64,000 nt of DNA from JBBROS01 sp965213855 (GCA_965213855.1 CBDCAA010000008.1:558001-622000), one strand, 5' to 3'; positions 1-8,264 are shown, counted from the first letter of the stretch. Notes: generated from the sequence alone by a model not told the origin. Program-made: numbers and translations.

Positions 1-27
1 TCGAGCGTTGGCAGGAGTGGCGGTCCT

Positions 28-525
28 ATGATCTCGACCGGGTTTGTGCGGCTGATGGCGGCCTACAATTCCGAGATGAATCGGCGGCTCTATGCTGCGG
101 CCGAACGGCTTGACGAGACTGCGCGGCTTGCCGATCGGGGCGCTTTCTGGCGCTCGATCCATGAAACACTGGCGCACCTGCTCTGGGGCGACGTGCAGTG
201 GATGAGCCGGTTTGACGGTTGGGCAAAGAACGAGCGTGCTCTGGCTGAAAGCGGGGACGATCGGCGCCCCTTCACCGCGCTGCATGCGGATCGCGTGGCT
301 GCGGATGCCCGGATCGAGGACTGGGCGGGGCGCATGACCCAGGGATGGCTGGATGGTGAGCTCACATGGTGGAGCGGGGCGGCCGGCCGCACGATGAGCC
401 GTCCGCTCGGGCTGCTGGTGCCGCACTTCTTCAACCATCAAACCCATCATCGCGGCCAGGTGCATGCGATGCTGACGGCTGCGGGCGAGCGGACGGGCGA
501 TACGGACCTGATGCTGCTGGTCTGA
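28..525 (+). CDS. DinB family protein
   Basis: A 165-residue protein of the DinB/YfiT four-helix-bundle fold, a family of small metal-binding proteins, many of them thiol-dependent transferases. Seen: the family's spaced histidines, in SIHETLAHLLWGD (about residues 50-62) and near the C-terminus in FFNHQTHHRGQVHAML, which would form the three-His metal site. Length is typical. The ATG at 28 lies only 27 bases from the window edge, so an upstream partner cannot be seen. The real substrate is unknown. The name DinB here is the fold family and not the DNA polymerase IV of the same symbol. Family assignment is confident, function is not. Confidence 0.85.
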   Translation: MISTGFVRLMAAYNSEMNRRLYAAAERLDETARLADRGAFWRSIHETLAHLLWGDVQWMSRFDGWAKNERALAESGDDRRPFTALHADRVAADARIEDWAGRMTQGWLDGELTWWSGAAGRTMSRPLGLLVPHFFNHQTHHRGQVHAMLTAAGERTGDTDLMLLV

Positions 526-648
526 CGTTGGGCCGGCCTCGACGCATCGCCACGCCGGTGATTGGACGCCGGGGTATCGGACAAATGGCCGGGATTGCCG
601 CGCAGACAGTCGCTATGGTGAGGTGACGTAACAGCAGGGGTTACATCC

Positions 649-1401
649 ATGGCGCGGTTGGCAGGCAAGACGGCGTTGGTGACGGGCGGGACGACCGGGA
701 TCGGGCGGGCCGCGGCGGAGGCGTTCAAGCGCGAGGGGGCGCGGGTGGCGGTCTCTGGGCAGGATGCGGCCCGCGTGGAGGCGGCCGGGCGAGAGATGGG
801 CGTGCAAGCGATCCGCTGCGATGCCGGGCAACTCTCCGATATCGAGGCGTTGATGGCCGCGGCTGGCGCGGCATTCGGCGGCCGGCTGGACGTGTTGTTC
901 GTCAATGCCGGGGTGTTCCGGCCGGGAATGGCGGAGGCCGTCACGGAGGCGGATTTCGCCGCGGTGTTCGGCGTCAACGTGATGGGGGCGTTCTTCACGA
1001 TCCAGAAGGCGTTGCCGTTGCTTGGCGAGGGGTCGAGCGTGATCGTGAACACGTCGATCAACGCATCGTTGGGAATGGAGGGGGCATCGGTTTACAGCGC
1101 ATCCAAAGCGGCGGCGCGCTCGCTGGTGCGGAGCTTTGCGGTGGAGCTGGTGGGCCGGGGCATCCGGGTGAACGCGGTGGCGCCGGGCCCGGTCGAGACG
1201 CCGATCTTCGGCAAGACCGGGCTGCCGGCCGACGTGATGGCCGGCATGGCTGAGGGCATCAAAGGCAAGGTGCCGATGGGGCGGTTCGGGCGGCCGGAGG
1301 AGATCGCCGGCCCGGTGCTGTTCCTGGCGAGCGACGAATCGACGTTCATGACCGGGGGAGAGGTGGTGGCCGACGGGGGATGGCTGGGGGTGGGCCGGTA
1401 G
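649..1401 (+). CDS. SDR family NAD(P)-dependent oxidoreductase
   Basis: A 250-residue classical short-chain dehydrogenase/reductase. Visible motifs: the cofactor glycine motif TGGTTGIG (about residues 12-19), the NAG segment (VNAG, about 85-88), and the catalytic Ser136, Tyr149 and Lys153 (YSASK). The C-terminal PGPVETPIF segment and the final DGG are usual for the fold. Family knowledge says a Rossmann enzyme that oxidises or reduces an alcohol/ketone with NAD(P)(H); the substrate cannot be read from sequence. It stands alone between a DinB-like gene and ssb, with 123 bases of upstream non-coding DNA, so it probably has its own promoter. Confidence 0.93.
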   Translation: MARLAGKTALVTGGTTGIGRAAAEAFKREGARVAVSGQDAARVEAAGREMGVQAIRCDAGQLSDIEALMAAAGAAFGGRLDVLFVNAGVFRPGMAEAVTEADFAAVFGVNVMGAFFTIQKALPLLGEGSSVIVNTSINASLGMEGASVYSASKAAARSLVRSFAVELVGRGIRVNAVAPGPVETPIFGKTGLPADVMAGMAEGIKGKVPMGRFGRPEEIAGPVLFLASDESTFMTGGEVVADGGWLGVGR

Positions 1402-1502
1402 CGGGCAGCCGCTTTACGGGTTGTTAACCATCCTCGTGCCACTCTCTCTGTTCAGCCAGCGGAAAAACTTCGCTATGGTGCTCGACAGAATGGGGGCGCG
1501 TG

Positions 1503-2018
1503 ATGGCCGGAACTGTGAACAAGGTGATCCTGGTGGGCCGGTTGGGCAAAGACCCGGAGGTCCGGAGCTTCCAAAACGGCGGCAAGGTCGTGAACATGAC
1601 CTTGGCGACGAGCGAGACCTGGACGGACCGGGCGTCGGGCGAACGGAAAGAGAAGACGCAGTGGCACAACGTCGTGATCAAGAACGAGAAGACGGCCGAG
1701 GTCGCTGAGAAGTATCTCAAGAAAGGTGCAACAGTCTATATCGAGGGATCACTCGAAACCCGCAAATGGCAGGACCAGTCGGGACAGGACAAATACACGA
1801 CCGAGGTCATCGTGGGGCCGTTCCGGGGCGAGATGACGATGCTTGGCGGGCGGGACGCGGACTCGATGGGTGGCGGCGGGGGCGGGTACGAGGGCGGCGG
1901 AGGACGGCCGGCGGCGCGGTCGACCCCCGCGCGGTCGTCGGGGGGTGGCGCTGGGGGTCCGTCGTGGGACAGTCCGAAGAGTGGTGGTGGCGATCTGGAT
2001 GACGAGATCCCATTTTAG
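1503..2018 (+). CDS. ssb: Single-stranded DNA-binding protein
   Basis: SSB coats single-stranded DNA at replication forks and during repair. Residues 1-110 form the OB fold (opening MAGTVNKVILVGRLG, with the conserved WHNVV segment). Residues 115-160 are a Gly/Ser/Pro-rich disordered linker, and the protein ends in the acidic tip DLDDEIPF, the docking peptide for partner proteins. Length 171 residues is normal. An in-frame GTG lies directly before the chosen ATG; the ATG gives the usual MAGSVNK-like start. Located just upstream of gyrA, with a stem-loop repeat between them. Confidence 0.97.
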   Translation: MAGTVNKVILVGRLGKDPEVRSFQNGGKVVNMTLATSETWTDRASGERKEKTQWHNVVIKNEKTAEVAEKYLKKGATVYIEGSLETRKWQDQSGQDKYTTEVIVGPFRGEMTMLGGRDADSMGGGGGGYEGGGGRPAARSTPARSSGGGAGGPSWDSPKSGGGDLDDEIPF

Positions 2019-2063
2019 GGCTTAGTAAGCGCCCCCACACTCTCAGCCCGAAGGGCTGGGTCC

Positions 2064-2085
2064 CCTCTCCCGCACGCGGGAGAGG
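2064..2085. repeat. Stem-loop repeat element, ssb-gyrA intergenic copy
   Basis: A perfect 10-bp inverted repeat (CCTCTCCCGC, 2-base loop, GCGGGAGAGG). The same stem recurs at 6069, 18266, 58605 and in degenerate form elsewhere. It lies 20-40 bases before the gyrA start, so it could terminate ssb transcription or shape the gyrA leader. A smaller inverted repeat, AGCCC-GAAG-GGCT, lies just upstream at about 2045-2057. Confidence 0.75.
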
Positions 2086-2104
2086 TGTTCGTTAGGAATA
2101 TGCT

Positions 2105-4870
2105 TTGAGCGATACGCCTGAGACGCCCACGCCGGATGGAGGGGGGCCGGTTTCGCCACCGGTGACGCTCGAAGAGGAGATGCGGCGGTCGTATCTCGAC
2201 TATGCGATGTCCGTCATCGTCAGCCGGGCGCTGCCGGATGCGCGGGACGGGTTGAAGCCGGTGCATCGCCGCATCCTCTATGCGATGCAGGTGGGCGGCT
2301 ACACGGCCGACAAGCCGTATCGCAAGTCGGCCAAGGTGGTCGGCGAGGTCATGGGCAACTTCCACCCGCACGGCGACAGCGCCATCTACGACGCGCTCGT
2401 GCGGATGGCGCAGTCGTTCAGCATGCGTGTGCCGCTGGTGGACGGGCAGGGCAATTTCGGCAGCGTCGACGGGGACCCGCCGGCGGCGATGCGCTACACC
2501 GAGATCCGGCTGGCGAAATCGGCGACCTACCTGCTGGAAGACTTCGACAAGGACACGGTCGACTTCCAGCCGACCTACGACGAGAGCGACAAGGAGCCGC
2601 GCGTACTCCCGGCGCGCTACCCGAACCTGCTGGTCAACGGCGCCAACGGCATCGCGGTGGGTATGGCGACGAACATTCCGCCGCACAACCCGACCGAGAT
2701 CATCGACGCGACCTTGCATCTGATCGAGCATCCTGAGGCGACGCTCGACGACCTGATGGCGATCGTGCCGGGTCCGGACTTCCCGACCGGTGGGATGATC
2801 CTGGGGCGGGCGGGTATCAGGAGCGCGTTCGAGGCGGGGCGGGGCAGCCTGGTGGTGCGGGCCAAGGCCGAATTCGAAGAGATGCGCGGGAACCGGACAT
2901 CGATCGTGGTGACGGAGATCCCCTACCAGGTGAACAAGACGACGCTGCTGGAGAAGATCGCCGAGCTGATCCGGTCGAAGACGATCGAGGGCATCAGCGA
3001 CATGCGCGACGAGAGCGACCGCGACGGGATGCGGATCGTACTGGAATTGAAGCGCGAGGCGACGCCGGAGGTGGTGCTGAACCACCTGTACCGGTTCACG
3101 CAACTGCAGACGAGCTTCGGCGTGAACTTCCTGGCGCTCGATGGCGGCCGGCCGCGGCTGATGGGGTTGAAGGACGCGCTGCAGGTGTTCATGACGTTCC
3201 GCGAGGACGTCATCCTGCGGCGGGCCCGGTTCGAGCTGGATAAAGCCCGCGAGCGGGCGCACTTGTTGGTGGGTCTCGCGATCGCGGTGGCGAACATCGA
3301 CGACGTGATCCAGCTGATCCGTAGCAGCCCGGACGCGGCCACGGCGCGGAGCGCGCTGATGGGGCGAGACTGGCCGGCGACGGACATCCAGCCGCTGCTG
3401 GACCTGATCGACGACCACGGCAACCAGATCGTGGCTGGGCAGGTGCGGCTGACGGACGCGCAGGCGCGCGGCATCCTGGAGCTTCGGCTGGCCCGGCTGA
3501 CGGGTCTCGAGCGCGAGAAGATCCAGGGCGAGCTGGCCGAGGTGTCGACCCGTATCCGCGAACTGCTGCTGATCCTGGACAGCCGGCCGCGGCGGCTGGA
3601 GGTGATGCGGGACGAGTTGCTGGCGTGCCGGGAGGCGATCAAGTCGCCGCGGATGACGTCGATCGTCGATGCGGCGGCGGACCAGGATGACGAGAGCCTG
3701 ATCGAGCCCGGGCAGATGGTCGTGACCATCACGCGCGACGGCTTCATCAAGCGCACGCCGCTGGAGATGTATCGGCAGCAGAACCGGGGCGGTCGCGGGC
3801 GCTCCGGCGCGTCGACTCGGGGCGACGACATCGTCACCCGGAGCTTCAACGCGCACACGCATCAATGGGTGCTGTTCTTCAGCACGGGCGGCAAGGCCTT
3901 CCGGGAGAAGGTGTGGCGGCTGCCGGAGGCGAGCCCGACGGCGAAGGGCCGGGCGTTGGTGAACCTGCTGCCGGAACTGGGCGGCGACGGGATCACGGCG
4001 GTGCTGCCGTTGCCGCAGGACGAGAGCCTGTGGGAGAACCTGCACCTGGTGTTCGCGACGGCGAGCGGCGGGGTGCGGCGAAACAAGCTGTCGGATTTCG
4101 GGCGCATCCGGTCGTCCGGAATCATTGCCATGAAGCTTGATGACGGCGACCACCTGATCGGCGTGGCGACGTGCCGGGATGGGGACGACGTCTTTCTCGC
4201 GACCCGGCTCGGCCGGTGCATCCGCTTCCAGATCACCGACGACACGCTGCGGGTGTTTTCGGGGCGCGACAGCTCCGGCGTGCGTGGCATCCGGCTGGTG
4301 GGCGGGGACGAGGTGATCGGGCTGTCGATCCTGCGTCACCTTGAGGCCAACAGCGCAGAGCGGGCCGGGCTGCTGCGCGCGAGCTCGGCCCGCCGCCGGT
4401 CCTTGGGTGAGGAGGTGGACGCGTCGGCCGAGACCGATAATGGGGAGGGTGCGGCCGAGGCGGCGCCGGTGGACGCCGATCCCCGGATGGAGGCGGCACT
4501 GGACGCGGAGGAGGTGCTGCTGAGCGTGACCGATACCGGGTTCGGCAAGCGGTCCTCGTCGTTCCACTACAGGGTCACGGGCCGTGGTGGGCAGGGGATC
4601 GCCAACATCACCGTCGGCGGGCGAACCGGGTCGGGCGTCGTCGCGAGCTTCCCGGTGCGGCCCGGCGATGGGGTGATGCTGGTGACGGATGCCGGGCAAT
4701 TGATCCGCGTGCCGTCGGATCAGGTGCGGGTGACGGGGCGGGCCAGCATGGGCGTTCGCCTGTTGCGGGTTTCGGACGGAGAGCGGGTGACGAGCGTGTT
4801 CCCGATCCTGGAGGATGCGGCCGGGGAGAGCGAGGACGGGATCGTGGTGCCGGAGGGGATCGATGGCTGA
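2105..4870 (+). CDS. gyrA: DNA gyrase subunit A
   Basis: The breakage-reunion subunit of DNA gyrase, 921 residues. The N-terminal winged-helix region contains HPHGDSAIYDALVRMAQ, with the Ser and Asp of the quinolone-resistance region unchanged from wild-type E. coli (Ser83, Asp87). The active tyrosine lies in AAMRYTE. The C-terminal half carries the beta-pinwheel repeats with the GyrA-box-like QNRGGRGRSG. Start is TTG at 2105 (MSDTPETPTPDG), preceded by TAGGAA; no suitable ATG exists. An unusual acidic Ala/Glu-rich stretch (about residues 755-800) interrupts the pinwheel domain. coaD follows closely. Confidence 0.97.
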   Translation: MSDTPETPTPDGGGPVSPPVTLEEEMRRSYLDYAMSVIVSRALPDARDGLKPVHRRILYAMQVGGYTADKPYRKSAKVVGEVMGNFHPHGDSAIYDALVRMAQSFSMRVPLVDGQGNFGSVDGDPPAAMRYTEIRLAKSATYLLEDFDKDTVDFQPTYDESDKEPRVLPARYPNLLVNGANGIAVGMATNIPPHNPTEIIDATLHLIEHPEATLDDLMAIVPGPDFPTGGMILGRAGIRSAFEAGRGSLVVRAKAEFEEMRGNRTSIVVTEIPYQVNKTTLLEKIAELIRSKTIEGISDMRDESDRDGMRIVLELKREATPEVVLNHLYRFTQLQTSFGVNFLALDGGRPRLMGLKDALQVFMTFREDVILRRARFELDKARERAHLLVGLAIAVANIDDVIQLIRSSPDAATARSALMGRDWPATDIQPLLDLIDDHGNQIVAGQVRLTDAQARGILELRLARLTGLEREKIQGELAEVSTRIRELLLILDSRPRRLEVMRDELLACREAIKSPRMTSIVDAAADQDDESLIEPGQMVVTITRDGFIKRTPLEMYRQQNRGGRGRSGASTRGDDIVTRSFNAHTHQWVLFFSTGGKAFREKVWRLPEASPTAKGRALVNLLPELGGDGITAVLPLPQDESLWENLHLVFATASGGVRRNKLSDFGRIRSSGIIAMKLDDGDHLIGVATCRDGDDVFLATRLGRCIRFQITDDTLRVFSGRDSSGVRGIRLVGGDEVIGLSILRHLEANSAERAGLLRASSARRRSLGEEVDASAETDNGEGAAEAAPVDADPRMEAALDAEEVLLSVTDTGFGKRSSSFHYRVTGRGGQGIANITVGGRTGSGVVASFPVRPGDGVMLVTDAGQLIRVPSDQVRVTGRASMGVRLLRVSDGERVTSVFPILEDAAGESEDGIVVPEGIDG

Positions 4871-4938
4871 GGTGCGTCTTGCTCGACCGTGACCCACCCC
4901 CGGCCGCTTCCTTGCAGGGAGGGGAAAAAAGGGCGCAC

Positions 4939-5430
4939 GTGGGCATGTATCCTGGCACGTTCGACCCGGTGACGAACGGGCATATCGACATCATCGCCCG
5001 CGCCGCGCGCATGTTCCATCGGCTGGTGGTGGGGGTCGCGGAGAATGCCGGCAAGGGGCCGCTGTTTCCGCTGCCCGAGCGGGTGGAGCTGGTGCGGGCG
5101 GAGGTGGACGTGATCGCGGCGCGCACCGGGACGGAGATCGAGGTGCGCGGCTTTTCCGGCCTGCTGATCGATTTCGCGCGCTCGGTCCACGCAGGGGTGA
5201 TCGTGCGCGGGCTGCGCGCGGTGTCGGATTTCGACTACGAGTTCCAGATGGCGGGGATGAACTACCGGCTCGACAGCGCGGTCGAGACGGTGTTCCTGAT
5301 GGCGAGCGAGCACCACCAGTTCATCTCGTCTCGGTTCGTGAAGGAGATCGCGACCTTGGGCGGCGATGTGACCAGCTTCGTTCCGCCCCTGACGCTTGCG
5401 CGGACGCTGGCGAAGGTGGGCCGCGGTTAG
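4939..5430 (+). CDS. coaD: Phosphopantetheine adenylyltransferase
   Basis: CoaD transfers AMP from ATP to 4'-phosphopantetheine, the penultimate step of coenzyme A synthesis. The nucleotidyltransferase motif YPGTFDPVTNGH is at the N-terminus and the second motif ISSRFVKEIA near residue 130. I chose the GTG at 4939 (MGMYPGTFDP), which gives 163 residues, the usual family length, and has GGAGGGGAAAA upstream; the frame is open back to 4879 but that extension is encoded by GC-rich repeat-like DNA and does not resemble CoaD. An ATG two codons later (4945) is an alternative. The gyrA-coaD-cyclophilin order suggests co-transcription. Confidence 0.95.
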   Translation: MGMYPGTFDPVTNGHIDIIARAARMFHRLVVGVAENAGKGPLFPLPERVELVRAEVDVIAARTGTEIEVRGFSGLLIDFARSVHAGVIVRGLRAVSDFDYEFQMAGMNYRLDSAVETVFLMASEHHQFISSRFVKEIATLGGDVTSFVPPLTLARTLAKVGRG

Positions 5431-5441
5431 GGAGGAACAGG

Positions 5442-6011
5442 ATGCTACGGCGAACGCTGTTGTCGATGCTTTGTGCCACGAGTTTGATTGGAATGATGAT
5501 GTCTGACGTGCAGGCCCAGACGACCGGGGTCGATGACCCCGAGAACACGCTGTTCATGGACCTCAAAGATGGCCGCGTGGTCATCAAGCTGCGTCCGGAC
5601 CTGGCGCCGAAGGCGGTCGAGCGGGTGAAGCAGTTGACGCGGGAGGGGTTCTACAACGGGACGCCGTTCCATCGCGTGATCGAAGGCTTCATGGCGCAAG
5701 GTGGCGACCCGACCGGGACAGGCACCGGGGGCAGCAAGTTGCCGAACCTGCCGGCGGAGTTCACGAACAAGGTTCACTTCCTGCGCGGCACGATCGGCTC
5801 GGCCCGGACCGGGGATCCGAACAGCGCCAACAGCCAGTTTTACATCATGTTCGCCCCTGCGCCGCATCTGGACGGCCAGTACACAATCTGGGGCCAGGTC
5901 GTGAGCGGCATGGACGTGGTCGACAAGATCAAGCGCGGGTCCGGCGGCAGCGGGACCGTGTCGAACCCGGACAAGATCATCAAGTTGCAGGTGGCGGCCG
6001 ACGCCAAATAG
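5442..6011 (+). CDS. Secreted peptidylprolyl isomerase, cyclophilin type
   Basis: A cyclophilin-type cis-trans prolyl isomerase, 189 residues, with a cleavable signal peptide (about residues 1-25, ending DVQAQ), so it should act in the periplasm. Active-site segments are present: FHRVIEGFMAQGGDPTGTGT and, later, NSANSQFYIM and GQVVSGMDVVDKI. It resembles PpiA-like enzymes. A GGAGGAAC ribosome-binding site precedes the ATG. It lies 11 bases after coaD, a conserved neighbourhood in alphaproteobacteria. A stem-loop repeat follows its end. Confidence 0.94.
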   Translation: MLRRTLLSMLCATSLIGMMMSDVQAQTTGVDDPENTLFMDLKDGRVVIKLRPDLAPKAVERVKQLTREGFYNGTPFHRVIEGFMAQGGDPTGTGTGGSKLPNLPAEFTNKVHFLRGTIGSARTGDPNSANSQFYIMFAPAPHLDGQYTIWGQVVSGMDVVDKIKRGSGGSGTVSNPDKIIKLQVAADAK

Positions 6012-6055
6012 TCTATGAGCCGTCGCCATGGTGCGGCGGGGGCGTGCGGCGCGAA

Positions 6056-6091
6056 CCCTCACCCCAACCCTCTCCCGCAGGCGGGAGAGGG
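6056..6091. repeat. Stem-loop repeat element before tRNA-Lys
   Basis: A full-length copy of the dispersed element: a leader of the type CCCTCACCCCAAC followed by a near-perfect stem, CCCTCTCCCGC against GCGGGAGAGGG, with an AG loop. It sits between the cyclophilin gene and tRNA-Lys and may end the upstream transcript. Confidence 0.8.
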
Positions 6092-6102
6092 AGCGGCTTT
6101 GC

Positions 6103-6178
6103 GGGCCTGTAGCTCAGTTGGTAGAGCGTCCGACTTTTAATCGGATTGTCGTGGGTTCGATCCCCACCGGGCCCACCA
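6103..6178 (+). tRNA. tRNA-Lys (anticodon UUU)
   Basis: A complete 76-nt tRNA including an encoded CCA. The acceptor stem GGGCCTG pairs with CGGGCCC (one G-U). The D arm starts GTAGCTCAGTTGGTAGAGC, the anticodon stem TCCGA/TCGGA encloses the loop CTTTTAA (anticodon TTT at 6136-6138), and the T arm contains GTGGGTTCGATCCCCAC. U33 and A37 are as expected for lysine. The stop codon of the minus-strand SOUL gene lies two bases past the CCA. Confidence 0.97.
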
Positions 6179-6179
6179 T

Positions 6180-6707
6180 TCAGCGGCCGACCGGGACGGC
6201 GACCTCGTTGCGGCGGAGGAAGGGAAGCGTCCAGGGCGGGTCGTAGAACCAGGCCAGCGTTGGGCCGGTCGTGTGCCAGGGCCCTTGCGCGAGCGTTTGC
6301 AGCAGCTCGGACGTGCGGGCGGCGACGGCGTCGGGGGCGGTGCTGCCGGTGAAGCGGAGGACGGCGTAGGTTTGCGGCGGGACGGAGACCAGGCGGACGC
6401 TGGGGTCGTTAGGCTTGGGCAGGGTGTCGAGCGTGAACTGTGCGGGCATGAAGAACCGGATGGTCCAGGCGCCAGCCGCGTCGCGGCGCTGGTCCACGGG
6501 GGCCGTCATCGCGATCGTCTCGCTCGATTGGGCGACCGGCGCCGTCATCGCGATCGATTGCTTGGCGGTGTTGGCCCCGAAGATATAGGCCGCGAGCCGG
6601 CGGAAGCCGTCGCCGCGGGCCGCGACCTCATCGTCCTGCACCGTGGTCTCGGCCGCGGTGCGGGGTCCGTACTCACGGATCTCGACGGTGCCGACATGGC
6701 CGATCAC
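6180..6707 (-). CDS. SOUL family heme-binding protein (leader displaced by frameshift)
   Basis: A SOUL/HEBP-domain protein. The open frame gives 175 residues beginning at a GTG (6707), with IGHVGTVEIREYGPRTAAET at the start and the family's repeated SIAMTAPV/TIAMTAPV motifs in the middle. SOUL proteins bind heme or tetrapyrroles; bacterial members are often lipoproteins. Upstream on the same strand, in another frame, a clear lipoprotein leader (ATG at 6807) runs up to the point where this frame begins. Removing one base near 6711-6721 would join them as ...TETPPYQVIGHVG..., a normal SOUL N-terminus. The true protein is therefore probably encoded by 6180-6807. Confidence 0.85.
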   Translation of the reverse strand: MIGHVGTVEIREYGPRTAAETTVQDDEVAARGDGFRRLAAYIFGANTAKQSIAMTAPVAQSSETIAMTAPVDQRRDAAGAWTIRFFMPAQFTLDTLPKPNDPSVRLVSVPPQTYAVLRFTGSTAPDAVAARTSELLQTLAQGPWHTTGPTLAWFYDPPWTLPFLRRNEVAVPVGR

Positions 6708-6807
6708 CTGGTACGGTCGGCGTTTCGGTGCCGTCGCGGATGCCGACGACGGAGCACGCGCCGAGGAGCAGGCCGGAGAGGAGCGGGGTCAGGGTTCTGG
6801 CGGGCAT
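6708..6807 (-). other. Out-of-frame lipoprotein signal peptide of the SOUL gene
   Basis: From the ATG at 6807 the minus strand reads MPARTLTPLLSGLLLGAC followed by SVVGIRDGTETP. The LLGAC lipobox puts the lipidated cysteine at residue 18, and VVGIRxGTEEP-like sequence is typical just before the SOUL domain. The frame then departs from the SOUL frame by one base. Either this is an assembly error, or the gene lost its export signal. Confidence 0.75.
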
Positions 6808-6892
6808 CCGGTCGATGTGGGGGTTGGCGACCGAATTCGAGGTCGGGTCGAGCCCTCGCCCGCTGCTCTCGCAGTGAAACAGGGAGCGTCTG

Positions 6893-7891
6893 TCAGGCGC
6901 TCAGGGCCTCGGTGTAGCCGAATAGGCCGGTGCTGCCGCCGGTGTGGAGGAAGATGACGGTCTGGCCCTTGTGGAAATGGCCGGTGCGGATGAGGTCGAC
7001 GAGGCCGGCCATGCCTTTGCCGGAGTAGACCGGGTCGAGGAAGATGCCCTCGGTGCGGGCGAGTATCTGCACGGCCTCGATCATGCCGGGGGTGGGAATG
7101 CCATAGCCGGCACCGACGTAGTCGCAGTTGGCGTCGACGGCCTCAGGCGGCAGCGGGGCCTTGATGCCGATATGCGCCAGCGTGGCCTCAGCCAGCTTGC
7201 GGACGTTTGCCTCCTGCTTGTCCCGGGGATTGCGGACGCCGATGCCGAGGGTGCGCAGCGGGCTGTTCAGCGCGTGGAGCCCGGCGACGAGCCCGGCCTG
7301 GGTGCCGGCGCTTCCGGTCGCATGAACCAGCCGATCGACGCTCAGGCCCAACTCGTTCAACTGCGCGACGAGTTCGGCGGCCACGTGGACATAGCCGAGG
7401 GCGCCAATCGGGTTCGAGCCGCCGCCGGGAATGAGGTAGGGCTTGGCGCCTTCGGCTTGGAGCTTGGCGCCGACGTCCTCGATGGCGGCCTGCATGTCGG
7501 TGCCGCCGGGGCGGTACTCGATGCCGATGCCCATGAGGTGGTCCAGCAGGACGTTGCCGGAGTTGAGGTAATTGGCATCGTTGGTCTGGATGCGATGCTC
7601 CAGCACGGCCGTGCAGCGCAGGCCGAGCTTGGCGGCGACGGCGGCGGTCTGGCGGACATGGTTGGACTGCACGGCGCCCTGCGTCACGAGATGGTCAGCG
7701 CCCTTGGCCAGGGCGTCGCCGGCCAGGTATTCGAGCTTCCGCACCTTGTTGCCGCCACCGCCCATGCCCGTCAGGTCGTCGCGCTTCATCCAGATCTCGG
7801 GCCCGCCGAGCGCCTTGGTGAGGTTCGGCAGATGCTCAAGGGGCGTCGGGGCCTGGCAGAGCTTGACGCGGGGGAACTGGGCGAGGTTCAA
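6893..7891 (-). CDS. D-cysteine desulfhydrase / ACC deaminase family PLP enzyme
   Basis: A 332-residue fold-type II PLP enzyme of the D-cysteine desulfhydrase family, which splits D-cysteine into pyruvate, ammonia and sulfide; relatives include 1-aminocyclopropane-1-carboxylate deaminase. The PLP lysine sits in GGGGNKVRKLEYL (about residue 49) followed by QGAVQSNHVRQTAA, and the phosphate-binding glycine-rich loop is in ATGSAGTQAGL. The C-terminus carries the usual HTGGSTGLFGY. It reads in the same direction as the SOUL gene 85 bases downstream. D-cysteine desulfhydrase fits best by similarity of motifs, but substrate cannot be fixed from sequence. Confidence 0.87.
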   Translation of the reverse strand: MNLAQFPRVKLCQAPTPLEHLPNLTKALGGPEIWMKRDDLTGMGGGGNKVRKLEYLAGDALAKGADHLVTQGAVQSNHVRQTAAVAAKLGLRCTAVLEHRIQTNDANYLNSGNVLLDHLMGIGIEYRPGGTDMQAAIEDVGAKLQAEGAKPYLIPGGGSNPIGALGYVHVAAELVAQLNELGLSVDRLVHATGSAGTQAGLVAGLHALNSPLRTLGIGVRNPRDKQEANVRKLAEATLAHIGIKAPLPPEAVDANCDYVGAGYGIPTPGMIEAVQILARTEGIFLDPVYSGKGMAGLVDLIRTGHFHKGQTVIFLHTGGSTGLFGYTEALSA

Positions 7892-8264
7892 AGACGGGCT
7901 CCTGTCATGCGGACCGTCGCATCGCGGCAGGGTCGGCGCAAGCTTGGCTTAGGAGGCAGTGGCCCGGCCGCGGGCGGACTGCCCCAGGTCCAATCACCCA
8001 GCAAGACGTGAGACAGGGGTTTTTGATCCGGGGTATCAGGTGAGGGTCGCGGCCGGGTTCGGCGCCGAGGTGGCCGTGGATTCGCGGCTGATCCTTGCGT
8101 ATCCGGTGAACGCGGCCGAGCCGTAGCGATGGGGAGGTGCGGGGAGCTGGCATGCCGGTATGACGCCGCCAGGACTACAGTCCCCAGTATTTTGGACCGA
8201 CCAAAGGCGGCCGCCTTTCCTCCTGCGTTTACAGCGAGGAAAGACGGCCATCTTACCAGGAGGT
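7892..8264. other. Non-coding interval with two palindromes
   Basis: No convincing gene is present in these 373 bases between two minus-strand genes. It contains a GGACT-AC-AGTCC inverted repeat (8172-8183) and a perfect 16-bp palindrome (8203-8218). It should hold the promoter of the desulfhydrase gene and the terminator of the PEP-CTERM gene. A weak protein-like plus-strand reading ends at 8126 (see findings). Confidence 0.5.
8203..8218. repeat. Perfect 16-bp palindrome
   Basis: AAAGGCGG immediately followed by its reverse complement CCGCCTTT. It is 47 bases downstream of the PEP-CTERM gene's stop and could be the stem of a terminator (its T-rich edges help on both strands) or a protein-binding site. 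There is no loop, so hairpin formation would open the central bases. Confidence 0.5.

Noticed and set aside
1401..1500. Possible LexA box before ssb
   Set aside because: GTTC is followed by no correctly spaced GAAC half-site.
2015..4897. A 960-residue open frame opposite gyrA
   Set aside because: Arg/His/Gln-rich translation without any family motif; it is the GC-bias shadow of gyrA on the other strand.
6028..6246. Small open frame reading CGPVAQLVERPTFN
   Set aside because: This is the well-known spurious translation of a tRNA gene; the segment is tRNA-Lys.
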